This document shows, one piece after another, positions 1-12,576 of a stretch of DNA of 64,000 nt; position 1 is the stretch's first letter; each line of letters opens with the position of its first letter. The notes beneath the pieces were generated by a model. That model ran no database searches. It was not told where the DNA came from and saw only the letters and a program-made list of their open reading frames with translations. Source of the DNA: Selaginella moellendorffii (lineage: Eukaryota > Streptophyta > Lycopodiopsida > Selaginellales > Selaginellaceae); NCBI RefSeq assembly GCF_000143415.4, contig NW_003314267.1, positions 1,985,497 to 2,049,496 of the forward strand, given 5' to 3'. The translations under genes and the position numbers were made by a program.

Positions 1-1751
1 AACGTGGCTACCTGAAACATAAAGAGGCTCTCAAGAGGATCTCCACAAAAATAATGACTTGCCTCGTCACCCTTTCTTATGCAGTAGCCACAGTTTTCTT
101 TGATTGACGACTCTGCCTTGGTCGTGTTTGTCTTCAAATCTGGCTCGAACTTTAGCTGTTGTCAAGCAAAAGATTTAGTCAAGAGAAGCTATATAGAACT
201 TGATACACACGAATCATATCTTACCTCAATCGAGCCACAGTTCGTTGCTCCGACTAAAGCCATGGACATGAGTCCCTCCTGCCATTCCCCTTCCAGCACA
301 ATCTGGACGAAAGAGACGTGATCAGACTCATATCTGCTGCACAGTACTGCAACTTACTCGCTCATTGACAACATAGAGATTCTTAATTGTCCTGGCGGCA
401 CGCGCATTGACAGGATACAGATCTCCTGGACAATTGGAAATGGAGAAAAGCACTTTAAAATGCACCCAGCTTGAAAGGCATTCAAACTTGTACCTGAGAA
501 GTGACGCCGATTCTCTATGCACCAGTTGGAAGGAGAATGCACGCGGTGATAATCTCCAGGGCCCAGATACAAAACGCAATAGAAAAGTGCGCGAGGGGGC
601 CTGGAAAGATAAAGGCATCCAAACATCACACAAAAAACGAAGGTACCTTACCTTACCTCACTTCCTTGGGCCGCTTGTCAGTGCCTGGTGAGCGCCAGAA
701 TGTAAATATACTTCGGGACGATTTCTTTTCTTCTGGTGCCGCTGCAGTCTTTATCGGATTCGGTTCAAAGCCAAGGAGAGCAGACAGCGAGTACGTAAAT
801 CCTTTCACTTGCTCTACCTTCGCTCCCGGTTGCGCAACACGGCCATACCTCGTGACTATGCCATCCACAGGGCTCAGCTGTGCATTATGAGAATTCAGCT
901 ATCAGCAGGAAAACAATAAGACAAGATAGACTTACCATACAGTTTTCTCGAGTGTCGATCGGCCGTGCTCCTGCTTTCAGTCCTCTGGCAAAAAACTCGC
1001 GAAGCGAGGAGTACTCCTCCAGAGACAGAGGTACCTCGTCCAGGTCTGAACAACACATTTAAGTTAAGTTTTTCGCAAGTCTTGTACATATACCTGTGTG
1101 AAACGCTCGAGCCCAGCCCTTGTACACATAAGGTCGTGACCACGTAGGCAAGTTCTAAGAGAAGAAAAAAATAAGAAACATAAACAATGCATGAAACCTG
1201 ACTCACAATAGACGAGATCGATCCCCAGACACGAGAGATGAAGCGCAGTGGCAACAGTCGTAGAAACGAGGCCTGGAAAACAAGAAAGAAAATGTAGGAA
1301 CCTTAGACCTTTCCAAAAACCCGGAAACTCTTCTAGTGTACCTTGGTGTCTGGGGAAAACTCTGGCTCGATTCCCTTTTGTATCGCAAGCTCCATCTAGA
1401 AACAAAGTAAACCATCCATCAGCATTGTCACATCACAGGCTACCATCGAAAAAAATCCACCTGTTTCTCCTCGTAAATTCTCTTTCCTTGCAGCACTGCG
1501 ACCATCGCCAGTGTCGCGACTGTAGCGCCGGGAAGAAAAGACCTAGCTGCGCCATGCAAGAAAGAAGCATTCGGATGCGGAATAGGATCGATCGAGCTCT
1601 CACCTTTGCCCGCTGCTGATCCCGCTGGCTGCCGCTCCCGCACCACAGATTCTTCCTCGGCGGCCGCGGCAGCGGTGGCGCCGGATGCCGAAGAGCTGAA
1701 TCGCGCGCGCGATCGCGCCCTCCATCGCAATATTTTGGAGAGGAGCGCCAT
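1..1751 (-). CDS. PSD1: Phosphatidylserine decarboxylase proenzyme 1, mitochondrial (3' end missing)
   Basis: Decarboxylates phosphatidylserine to phosphatidylethanolamine at the inner mitochondrial membrane. Eleven exons are read on the minus strand: 1751-1461, 1395-1342, 1272-1207, 1154-1094, 1045-936, 877-657, 600-494, 425-358, 302-225, 155-63 and 11-<1. About 386 residues lie in the window. The Arg/Ser-rich N-terminus ([15 protein letters not shown]...) looks like a mitochondrial presequence, followed by a hydrophobic segment around residues 71-89. Family signatures occur in order: [65 protein letters not shown] and GATNCGSIE. The GST-type autocatalytic cleavage site that makes the pyruvoyl group lies beyond the edge, so activity cannot be judged. 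The last complete intron (62-12) starts with GC (GAG|GCAAGT) and ends CAG. Identity is very secure; individual borders are good to a few bases. Confidence 0.93.
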
Positions 1752-1999
1752 GCAAGAAGAGCTTGCCCTACTCAGCTTCTACTAAAATTCCTTATATATT
1801 CTCTAGAAAATCTTTGGTTGGAGATTTCGTGGAGCTCAAGATACGTCCAGAAAGAACCCCAAGTAAACTCGATCGAGAGCTCCCAAAACTTTTTTACCGA
1901 TCGATCGATCTTGCTAGAGTGGAGATTTTCACAGCAAAAAAACTATGGGATTTCAAGCTCGATTCCTTGTAGGGGGTTTAGGGTTTAAAGCTTGGTGTG
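1752..1999. promoter_or_regulatory. Divergent promoter between PSD1 and methionine aminopeptidase
   Basis: Only 248 bp separate the two start codons, so both promoters and 5' UTRs must fit here. A TTTAGGGTTT telo-box is at 1977-1986, just upstream of the aminopeptidase ATG. GATC-rich stretches are seen at about 1868-1910. No convincing TATA box was found. Confidence 0.55.
1977..1986 (+). promoter_or_regulatory. Telo-box motif
   Basis: TTTAGGGTTT lies 14 bp upstream of the predicted ATG at 2000. The same decamer is near the starts of several other genes here (6419, 13462, 18181, 53892). In plants this motif is known near the transcription start of many housekeeping genes. Confidence 0.5.
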
Positions 2000-3690
2000 A
2001 TGCTGCGGAGACGCCTCTCTTCGCTCTTTCGACGGGCAAATGTGGCCTTTTTCTCGCAATCTTCGCCGGGCTCGGGTTTGATCGATCTGTGCCTCGGTTT
2101 GTGCAATGGATTTGATTTTCTTTTTCCTCGCAGGCTCGCTCGATGTTGCTGAAAATCTCAATAGCAGGTAAGCCGCGTTGGCATTTCATGTCTATCCATC
2201 GTGTTATAAGCTTCTTCCTCGTTGTTCTATCTCTTCTTGGCATCGTATGTAGTGTAATTCTAGAGAAGTTCTTGCCATTTTGCGTTAACACAAATCTTCG
2301 TTTTTCAAGCTTTGATTCTTTCTAGCCGAATGGTAGCATGATCTTTTTCTTTTTCTTTCTCTTTTCTAGGATCGTCATACCAAACAAGCAACGAAAGAGA
2401 GTCAAGCCAGGGGTGATCTCACGAGAGTTGGCTCTACCGAAAAACACAAAGAGGCCTATGTACGCGCGAGAAACTGTGCGAGGAACTCCAGAGCAGCCAC
2501 TCGAGCCTCAGGTGCACGATGAGCACGACCGAAAATCCATGAGAACTTCGTGCCGGTTGGCTGCTCAGGTCTTGGAATACGCTGGAACTCTTGTCAAGGT
2601 AACATTCACCGCTAGATTTCTCTCAGAAAGAAAAAGGAAGTCTGATTGTTTTCCTTCAAAAGCCAGGGGTCACGACCGATTACATTGACAGGCAAGCTCA
2701 CAAGTTGATCATGAACTCCGGAGCGTATCCCTCTCCGCTCAGATATGCGCGATTTCCAAAGAGCATTTGCACTTCAGTAAACGATGTTATATGTCATGGA
2801 ATCCCGGATTCCCGTCCGTTGGAGGCAAGATCTCTTTTTCTCTTTCTGTTTTCTTCTTCGCAGATCAAGCTTCTCTTACTCCAGCTGCTGCTTTAGGATG
2901 GCGATATCATAAACATCGATGTCACGGTGTACAGAAGCGTAAGGTTTCCACTTCTAGTTTTTCCAGGATTGTTAGCTTTGATTGATTTCCTTGTTGCAGG
3001 GATTTCACGGCGACACATCGAAGACGTTTCTTTGTGGCAATGTCGACGACGAGCTCAAACAGCTGGTGGATGTAAGCTCTTTCCATTTTTACTTTTCCAA
3101 ATCGATATTATTTGTGTTTCTTCTGATCTTTTCTAGGTAACTCGAGAGTGTTTAACCATGGCGATTTCTATCTGTGGCCCTGGAGTTGACTACAGACTCA
3201 TTGGAGAAACAATCAAGTAAATAAAAGTGTTATCTTTGTTGCCTCACAGGATCTTTTTATTCTTCTTCCTAGTGAAATTGCCGATCGCTACAACTATGGC
3301 ATCGTTCGAGACTTTCTCGGTCATGGTATTGGCAGATACTTCCATTCCGCTCCAGCGATCATACCTTACCGTAAGCGTTTTCTTCTTTCGCAGCTCCAAA
3401 GTTTCTTAAGTTTCATCCTTCCAGGCAATAGAATTCCTGGAAAAATGCAAGTGGGAGAAACATTCACTATAGGCAAGACAAGAAAGAAGGAAAAAAACTC
3501 TCTCGTTTAATAGCTCTCACGTCTATGCTCTGATCTCGCAGAACCCATTTTAACGACTGGAGGAACGGAGTATCAGATTTGGAACGATGGTTGGACGGCA
3601 GTAACTAAGGATGGTAGCTATGCAGCACAGTTTGAGCACACTGTGCTCATCCTAGAAACTGGTGTAGAGATTCTAACACTGCCTCTCTGA
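2000..3690 (+). CDS. Methionine aminopeptidase type I, organellar (MAP1B/C/D-like)
   Basis: Removes initiator methionine from proteins made in, or imported into, plastids or mitochondria. Ten exons: 2000-2075, 2134-2167, 2370-2598, 2663-2824, 2897-2938, 3000-3071, 3137-3216, 3273-3370, 3425-3472 and 3542-3690; 329 aa. The Arg-rich N-terminus ([12 protein letters not shown]) fits an organellar transit peptide. All five metal ligands of the family are present: Asp in INIDVTVY, Asp in GFHGDTS, His in [11 protein letters not shown], Glu in TIEPILTTG and Glu in AQFEHTVLI. The reading frame requires GC-AG introns after exon 4 (GAG|GCAAGA) and exon 9 (ATAG|GCAAGA). The start was chosen because joining exon 1 to exon 2 keeps one frame through to the conserved core; the ATG at 2143 goes out of frame after splicing. 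Family certain; the subcellular destination is inferred. Confidence 0.92.
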
Positions 3691-5810
3691 GACTTGTTTT
3701 CCATAGAATTTGAATTCTTAACATTAGCATTTGGCCAAAACTACAAACTTTTAAACTTCTTTTTTAATATCTATTTTATTACTAAAAGGGAGTTTTATAT
3801 AACTTTAGGATACATTTTTTAACTGCTTTTATGACTTAAATTAGGTTACTACTTTAACAATAATCACTAAAACAATGTAGCCTTATAAGAAAATGCTGAA
3901 TTTAATTTTAATCTATATCCAAACATGGTTAAATATGTTAAAACTTTAGAGATGATGTTTTTGGTTTGCATAAGCAAACTTGTAAACGGACTGGGATGGT
4001 AGTGAATATACCAAGAATATGTTTGAATATTTTAGGATATTCTACCATCTAATGGTTGTTAATTTTGTATTTATAATTTTAAACATGTTTATAATGTATA
4101 AACTTTCTTAAACCCTATCTAGTATATTCTTTTTTATTACATCATCTATATATTCAATAAGATTAATCTTGTATTTATCAATTACAAACATTCTTATAAT
4201 TGTTAACTTTATTCGATCAATTGGATTAAAAAATAAGAATAACACTACTATTAAACAAACAAAACATTGCTACATGCAATGCATAGCAAATTTTTATATA
4301 AATTTAGTTATTTAATTAATTAATTTTACAAATAATAAAGAGAATAATGCCTTAGAATTATTTTGTTATTATTGAGTATAAAGAAAAAATAAGGTAAAAC
4401 GTTTTTCCTCTTTTATGACTTTTAAAAACAATAAGTGCCAATATTTTTCTACTTCTTTACTAATATTTAAATGATATTAATACATTTATATTACAATGTT
4501 AAATTTAAATGACTATTAACAAATTCATAAACTATAATTACATTTATAATTAAAGTGCACTCTTCAAAAGTAAATAAAAGTATTGAAATTTATAAATAAA
4601 ATTATACGTTTCATAAATTTAATAAAAAATAGTTTCTAATTTTTAAAATTTAATTTCAGCATCGTCATTACCCTTGTGAAATATTTTTTGAAATTCTATT
4701 TTTTATCTAAAATATATATAATATTAATAATGCTAAAAGTTTTACAAATTGTTTCTTTAAGATGTTTACAGCAAAGTATGTTATTAATATTTTTATTATT
4801 ATTATTACATTAATTTTTATTAAAGTGTTTATATATATACTATCCAAATTAAAATTATAATATTTTTCTTAAAGAATGTATAACTAATTGAAATAACTGT
4901 TATAAATTGTATTAATATCAATTAAATGATCTTTCCTTGTAAACCTTTCTTATACAGATGGTGTTTGTTATGAGTTTAGCATTATAGAGAGAGCCTTTTT
5001 AATAAATAATATATAATTGATGACGGATTAGTTTATCACAAAGTATTTTTTCTTGTATTTATATGTAAAATAATTTTTTTTTCTTTTGTTGTAATAAATG
5101 CAAAAGTTTTCTTTTTGGTTTTTTTTACCCATAAATGCAACCTTTCCCCCTTATCTAAAGGGCGTGCGTTTAAAGAATGTGCAACAAATATATTAACGAA
5201 TGAAATTAAATATCTGATTTCTACCAAATAGTGTCAAATCAGAATTCACTAATGCAACCAAAAACATGTTTTGAGTCACTCTTGGACAGTAAATGTTTTT
5301 TTTGTTTTTGTTTTTTAGTTTTAATCTTTTCTTTTTCAAGAATGCTATCTTAAATAACATCCCAACTATAATCAACTGTCATCATCTCTCTTTTACTGCC
5401 TTTCAAATGAGTTCAAATTACATTTAGTTTTCGTTTTCTTAATACTCACCATTATAGTGAATTAATTAAATTTTCTATTCATAACAAAATTATTTATCTC
5501 AAGAAAGTATTTTTAAAACAATCATGAATAATAAACTTATTTTAGATAATGTTTTAATTTTTTTGTCCCTTATGAGAAAATAAAATCTTTAATAACCTTT
5601 ATTGAAAATTAAAACTACACACTTATTAATCTTTGTTTTAAATTGAGGATTTGAAAAAAAACATTGTAATCATGAAAGAAAAATAATAAAATCACAAAAT
5701 GTTTAAAATATAAAAATCAGGCTTACCAAATTTTTAAAAAATGTTTAATAAAAATTTGAAATATTTTAAAATTATATATACATTTACATATCTTTTTAAT
5801 ACTTTACAAC
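3691..5810. other. AT-rich gene-free island
   Basis: About 2.1 kb of strongly AT-rich sequence full of poly-A/T runs. Only short low-complexity ORFs occur, and no protein resemblance, terminal repeats or RNA genes were recognised. The right edge is abrupt: composition changes within a few bases near 5808, just before the BolA-like gene. Confidence 0.6.
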
Positions 5811-5894
5811 CGCGCAGAGGAGGGATCCAGCCGTGCGATTGGATCGTATCGGACGGTTCCGCGACTAGAAAACGCCATTATCGCCAATCTCGCC

Positions 5895-6327
5895 ATGGGA
5901 GTGACCAAGGAGGGCGTGGAGGAAACGCTCAAGGCCAAGCTCACCCCGACCCATCTGGTAAGCCCAAGTTCTTACTAGTTCTCGCCTCCTGATCCTCGCG
6001 GCTGGTTCTCACTTTTCAATTTCTCGCGATTTTCCTTCCAGGTCGTCATCGATACATCCGGAGGGTAAGCGCGCGGCGATGATCTGTGAGAGAATTCTCT
6101 GGCCTTCCCTAATGTTTCTCTTGGATTGTAGATGTGGGGCTAGCTTCGACATCGAGATCGCGTCTTCGAATTTCGAGGGCAAGAGGCTGCTGGAGCGCCA
6201 TCGCCTAGTGAACGCGGCGCTGGCTGAGGAGCTCAAAGACATCCACGCCCTCTCCATCCGCAAGGCCTTGACGCCCAAGCAATGGGAAGAACAGCACCCA
6301 GCGCCTGAGAATCTGGCCACGGCGTGA
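5895..6327 (+). CDS. BOLA2: BolA-like protein, BOLA2 type
   Basis: Small regulator of cytosolic/nuclear iron-sulfur metabolism that pairs with monothiol glutaredoxins. Three exons, 5895-5957, 6042-6064 and 6132-6327, give 93 aa. The protein starts MGVTKEGVEETLKAKLTP. It keeps the family core VIDTSGGCGASF with the cluster-binding Cys30, and the signature FEGKRLLERHRLVNAAL with the conserved His52. The C-terminal IHALSIRKALTPKQW segment is also typical. Length fits the family, and no transit peptide is seen, which argues against the plastid or mitochondrial BolA types. The tiny second exon of 23 bp is supported by frame continuity. Confidence 0.93.
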
Positions 6328-6418
6328 GCGCTCTTCTATGAATTACTTTCTTTCTTTTCAGCACAAAAAACCCCCGCGAAGAATTCGCTCGCTTTAAAGA
6401 ATCTCATCTACCATATAT

Positions 6419-6428
6419 TTTAGGGTTT
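6419..6428 (+). promoter_or_regulatory. Telo-box motif
   Basis: TTTAGGGTTT, 14 bp before the ATG at 6443. This matches the spacing at the aminopeptidase gene (14 bp) and is probably in the 5' UTR or at the transcription start. Confidence 0.45.
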
Positions 6429-6442
6429 TCTGTGCGAGAGCG

Positions 6443-9400
6443 ATGGCGGCCTCGCGGCGTGGCCAGAAGAGGAAGCGATCGGGCAATTCGCGAGGTATAG
6501 CTTCCTCCCAGTTCTCCTCTCGCGATGAAGGCGCCGATTACAAGCACTGCGGGTTCCTCCTCACCGCCGTGGAATCCGATCCTCTCCTCCATGATCAGAG
6601 CAGCATTCCCCCGGATTGCTGCTCCAACAGCGGTGAAGATTTCGGCGAGCTAGTCCAGTGCCGCGATGGCGTCCAGGAGGCGCCAGACGAATGTAGGTTT
6701 TCCAGCCTCGTGGGAGCCGAGTGTGAATTAACTGGCCAGGGCGCCAACGCTACCATTGCGATTGACGCCTTTCACGCGATTCCAGCCGCAATCGCGGAAG
6801 AATCCGTGCTGATCGATCCCGCCACTCCGGATTCCACGTCGCGGAGCTCGGAAAAGTGTCGCAGCAGCTCAGGGAAGCGGCGGGGCAGCTCTAGCGTCAC
6901 GATTCCAAGCATTGTCTCGCAGCTCCAGAGAGTGGCTTCCATGAACGGCTTGAAATTCCGGGGCCGCGTTGTCAAGGTTGTCCAGAAAGGGGCCGTGGTT
7001 CGTGCGGTGGTACTCATCGATGTGTTCTTTCCTTTGCGGCATTTTATCACGCTTAGCAGCTGGAAGGGTGGCAGTGCCAGTGCTTTCGCCATGGGCCACT
7101 TGAGGTAAGCATAGGTCTTGGTGTTTCTTAGCATCGTTCTTAGCTCTAAGAAGTTTTATAGTTTTGGCGATCCATTCTAAAAGAAAAAACTTTACGTTTT
7201 TCTTGCAGCTGCGATTGGAGCCGGAGGAAAGAGCTTGAAGCTTCAAGTTCTTCGATCGATGACCGAGACGTGTGGAACCTTTCGGAATGCCATGTTGTTG
7301 GCTGCTCTCTACACTCCAGTGTGTCCACTTCCGTCAAGAACACGAGGTTTAGTCTTCACGAGATTTTTAACTCGCTCTCGGCCGGCGATGCAGGCAGGAG
7401 ATTCGTAGGCACCAGCTTAGTCTGTGCTGGTGATGAAGATCGTCGGTGCAGTGGCTTGTGGGATCTCCCCGACGAGATCCTCACGTCCGTCTTTAGCAGG
7501 CTCCTTCCCAGGGATTTACTGAGCATTGCAGCGGTTTGCCGGCACACCCGCGAACTGACGAGGTTTATCGTCCCTTGTATGAACCTTCGACTGTTTCCAC
7601 ACCAGAATGCGGCGGTCCAGTGGATGCTCCACCGCGAGACGAATCCACAACGTTTCAGGAACCCGATACATAAGGATTTACAGACGGAAGATGGATTCCA
7701 CCTCTTTTTGAACAGCGTTACCGGGGAGATTTCTATCGAGATGCCGGAGCTCAGCGACTTCCGTGGGGGCCTGTTTTGCGACGAGCCGGGACTGGGAAAA
7801 ACCATCACAGCTTTGTCACTTGTACTGAAGAGCCAGGGGATCTTTCCATCTCCTCCACCGGGTGCTGAAGTTTGCTGGTCTTCTAGTCTGTCGGGCGAGA
7901 AGATCGGATACTACGAAGCAACCTCAGGGACGCAGAGAATGTCGTTACTGAAGCGATGCATGGCTATGAAGGGACGTAGATATCAGCTCGGAGCGGAAAC
8001 TCCAAGCGAGTTTGGCAAGCGGAAGGCAGCGGCTGACGACTCTATACTAGAGCCTTTGCGCATCAGGAGGAAGCTTTTGGACAGCTATGGTGACGGTAGC
8101 GAAGAAGCTGGTGTTGCGGATATCGGGGCAGCAGCAGCAGCATCACAGCAGCCAGAAGTAGCTGATGATGTGTGGGTGCAATGCGACGGCTGTAAGAAAT
8201 GGCGTAAACTGGCACACGGTTGTGGCTCTCCTCAGGATGGTTCGGCCTGGTTTTGTAAGATGAACAGGAACCCTCAGTATCAGAGCTGCTCAGCGCCGGA
8301 AGAATCATGGGACGGGAAAGACAGTATTTCTCACTTGGAAGGCTTTCACAGGAAAGGCAGCGAGGCTGGCCTGGAGCGGAACGTGTCGTTTTTCTTTTCG
8401 ATCCTGAAGGACCGTGCGGCGTTACTGAACTCCGAGGCCAAGAAGGCATTGAACTGGCTAGCAGATTTGCGTTCTTTGGAGCTTACAAAGATGGCAAGCT
8501 CGGGTATCCCAGTTCCGCAGCACTTGAGAATGGTCTCGGTCACAGGACGGACGGAGCACGAGTACGAAGAGTTCTTCCTGGCCTTCGGCCTCGTCCCAAA
8601 GCAGGACAAGAAGAAGGTGCCGAAATGGCAGTATCCGGAGGGACTCACGGGCTTTCACCTCGACACGTTAGCTCTCAAGTGTGCTCTATCAAAGCCCGTG
8701 GAAGAAGTCACTCGGGTATACCTCTCAAAGGCAACCTTGATCGTGGTTCCGTCAAACTTGGTGGAGCACTGGAAGACTCAGATACAGAGGCACACGAGTG
8801 ACAAGCAGCTGCGAGTTTATGCCTGCCTCGACTCGAAAAACGCTCCTACGTCGCACAGCCTTGCGTGGGATTACGACATTGTCATCACGACGTTCAACCG
8901 GCTCAGCATTGAATGGAACAGCAGGGAGAGCAGCCTGCTGATGCAAATACACTGGTTTCGGATTATTCTGGACGAGGGGCATACGCTCGGAGCTAGTTTC
9001 TCACTCACCAACAAGCTTCAGATGGCCGTCAATATGCGGGCTTCATGTCGGTGGGTTCTCACAGGAACTCCTACACCGGATACTCCATACAGTCAGCTCG
9101 TCAACCTTCATCCTATGCTGAGGTTCCTCCATGACGAGCTCTATGGTAGCCAGATCAAGCTTTGGGATGCTGCAGTTTTGCGTCCCTTTGAAGCACACTT
9201 GGAGGAAGGCAGGCTCCGTCTGGTGGACTTCCTCCGGAGGTGTATGATCAGTGCAAGGAAGGCCGACTTAAGCTCCATTCCTCCGTGCGTCCGGAAGGTC
9301 AAGCTGGTGGAATTTACAGACAACCATGCTGCCAGCTACAACGAGCTCGTGGAGACGGTCCGGAGAAATCTTCTCATGGCAGACTGGAATGATCCCGACC

Positions 9401-10727
9401 ACGTCGAGTCTCTCTTGAATCCGAAGCAGTGGAAGCTCAAGAATACTACGTTGAGAAACGTCCGGCTGTCTTGCTGCGTTGCGGGCCACATCAAAGTCCG
9501 GAATGCTAATCAAGATATCCAAGAAACGATGGAGATGCTTGTTCAGGACGGCATGGATCCAACCTCGGACCAGTATGGATTCATAAAGGGCTCTCTTCTG
9601 CTTGGAGGAAACTGCTTCAGGTACTAAAGTTTTATCTTTTTCCTTTTAACTGATTCCATTACTTCGTTTGCAGGTGTGGAGAATGGTGTAGACTTCCGAT
9701 CTTAACACCTTGTCTTCACTTCTTGTGCTTGTCGTGCGTATCGTTGGATTGTGAACGGTGCATTTTACCGGAATGTGGAAAACCGTACCAAATGCAGACA
9801 CCGAAAGCTCGTCCAGAGAATCCAAATCCGAAATGGCCAGTTCCACAAGATCTTATCGAGCTACAACCATCCTATATCCAAGTAAGCGAATGGTCACTCA
9901 AAGGTAGCTGGCTCACGGTTTTTGGTTGTGCAGGAAGACTGGCATTCTGAATGGCAAGCAACGTCAAGCAGTAAAGTCTCTTATCTTGTTGAAAGGCTGA
10001 GAGGCCTGCAACAGGAAAACGGGAAACTGCCTGAAAAGGCCATCGTGTTTTCCCAGTTTTTGGAGCATATAAGTGCAATTGAAATGCAGGTAAAGAGCTG
10101 TCGCGAGTTTGGCTTACGATCTTACTTTCGTGTTCTTCGCAGCTCACCAAAGGAGGGATAGAGCATGCAGGAATGTACAGTCCCATGCCTGCTGCAAGCA
10201 AGGTAGAAAGCCTTTCTTTTTCTCACGTTTGCTTATTGTGAAGCTGGATGCTATCAGATGAAATCCTTGAGAACGTTCCAAGAGAACCCCAAATGCGTCG
10301 TCCTTTTGATGGATAGCAGCTCTGCTCTTGGACTGGACTTAAGTTTCGTCACCCATGTTTTTCTCATGGAACCCATATGGGATCGCAGGTTCTTTCAATC
10401 AGCCTTTAGTAGGATTCATTCTTTTTGCTTTTATGTTCTAAAGTTTTGAGTGCCTGGCAGTATCGAGGAACAAGTTGTGAGCCGTGCTCATCGAATGGGA
10501 GCCACTCGGCCAGTGCTTGTGGAAACCTTGGCAATGGCTGGGACGATCGAGGAGCAAATGCTGGGCTTCTTACAGGCATGCTACGTGAAAGCTCTCGAGG
10601 ATTTGCTTGTGCTAATTGTACTCGTTTGTTTCAGCGCTGCTCGGATCCAAGTCGAGGGCACCATGATCCTGCGGAGCTGCAATATCTCACCCGTTTAGCT
10701 TTCGTCAGGAAACATGGCAGCCACTAA
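6443..10727 (+). CDS. F-box / CW zinc finger / SNF2 helicase / RING protein (At3g54460-type)
   Basis: Predicted chromatin-associated ATPase fused to ubiquitin-ligase modules. Eight exons: 6443-7104, 7209-9620, 9674-9881, 9934-10089, 10143-10202, 10258-10388, 10461-10584 and 10635-10727; about 1281 aa. Domains in order: basic N-terminus (RRGQKRKR); F-box LWDLPDEILTSVFSRLLPRD near residue 304; SNF2 Walker A DEPGLGKT near 415; CW zinc finger (WVQCDGCKKW...WFC) at about 542-590, inserted between helicase motifs; DEGH box near 808; LTGTPTPDT; RING-like Cys cluster from about 1025; helicase-C ending VSRAHRMGATRP. The match to the Arabidopsis F-box/SNF2 protein covers the whole layout. The end of exon 7 is ambiguous: a GT donor at 10585 (TAC|GTGAAA) is preferred, but a GC donor at 10576 also keeps frame. 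Role in chromatin or DNA repair is inference from domains. Confidence 0.9.
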
Positions 10728-12576
10728 CGCATAGGAAAATTGATTTTTATTACACCATTTCTTTGTCCACAACTGAGGATAAAAAATATAAATAAAATAT
10801 TTAACGTTTAAATGGCCACAAAAGGGCTCATCATTGGATTTATCGCATCTCCCATTTTTTCAGGGATGTAAATAAAATATTCTTGTATTGTCCAACTATT
10901 GTATAATCTCCCATTATTAAGAAACAGAAGATGGAATCATCAATAGATAAAATAAGGGAGCATTTCTAAAATACCCTTAAAATGTGTTTCTTTTCTATAA
11001 AGGACAAAGTGAATATTATTTTAAAATATTGGTTTTATTATTTCACAGGTTGGTCTGTTAACCTTAAAAAATAATTTTTACTCTTAAGAAGGGTCTTATT
11101 TTCTTTCAGTTGTACAACATTGTTTTCTTGGGACCACACAATATACATAGAGCATTCTTTATATTCATTTGATACATTAGTTAAGCTGACTATGCAAAAA
11201 CAGTTGCAACCTTTTTTTATATAATTCTAAAAATAATCCATTTTTTAATCTAAATGGCTAATTCACAACAATTTTCTAGCTAATTACTAATTACATGGCT
11301 ATAATTGTATTAGCCCCATAATTTTATCAGTCAAAACAGATTATAACATTGAAATTCCATCTTCTCCTAGAGGTTCTTTAAATTCATACTAGAAATACCA
11401 GCAAATGCTAAGATGCATATCAATATACAAATATGAGTTACAAAGGTCATTAAAAAGACCTCTTTGTATATTATAGAGATCTTGTATAAGCTGTATACTT
11501 TAATGTAAAACTAAAAAGAGTCTGGAAACACGAGATGTCCTTGGGGTATGGTGTTTTGAATTTTATTTTCTATCTTGAATGGGATTTCTATGTTTAATAG
11601 CTTAAGTGTGATGCGTGGGTTGTAAGGTCTTCTCTCCTTTGATTGGCCACAACACAATCTAACAATCTAAAACTATTGATAAAGCATTTTTTAGAATAAC
11701 GTGTCATAGTGATATATTCCTTAAGAGAATAAGAATTACAACATTTTTAGGTAAGAGTTTGTATGGTGGAAGACTAGAAGGTGTAATAGAATTAAAAAAT
11801 TCAACTAAATTTTTTTCTGGATGTTCAATATCAACATAATCACACCATAAGTGCATATATCACTTTGCAATTAAGAGACTACAATATCATTGATTGGGAT
11901 ATATCAATTAAGTGGGGCAAATATTACTTTGTTAACTGCACTATAAGGATTTGAAATATGAAGCAATGATGGGTAAAAAAAATGATAATAGAGGCTATAT
12001 AATAAGACTGTAAAGTTGGTAAATTAAATAGTTATTACCACCAATTTAAAGCACCAAATGATTTATTTTCAGTAAGTCTTATATTTATTTTAAAGTTAGT
12101 TTTCTTAAATTTTGGTATAATCTAATTAGTTTTACAAAATATAAAATAAATTTATACTTTAACAATTAGTAGTGTTTGTCCAAAGTCTCCCTCTAAAAGG
12201 TAATTTAGAATTTTAAAGATAGTTTAATATTTGATCAATAGCAAAAAAAAATGTATAGATCTTGTAAATATGATAATTTTATTCCTTTTAATTATACATG
12301 ATACTATGGTTTTCATTATAAAATGATTATATTTTGTTAATAGTTTAACATTTGTTAAACAAATTTTAATTTAACATGTTGCCATATGGTAATTTTATAA
12401 TCCATCTTGGTCATTGGAATTTAAATCAATTTTTACTGACACAAATCTATAGATATTTAACTATTATTTAAAGTAATTTCGTAATTTAATTGTATTAACT
12501 TTGGCAATATATACCACAGCTTTCGTTTGAAATAAATACATGTAGATACAGAATGATTATTCAGTGAATGAACAGG
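10728..12576. other. AT-rich gene-free island
   Basis: 1.85 kb of AT-rich sequence between the convergent SNF2 and SKIP24 genes. It has no ORF of note, no inverted or direct terminal repeats and no RNA gene that I could recognise. Composition is very like the island at 3.7-5.8 kb. Confidence 0.55.
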
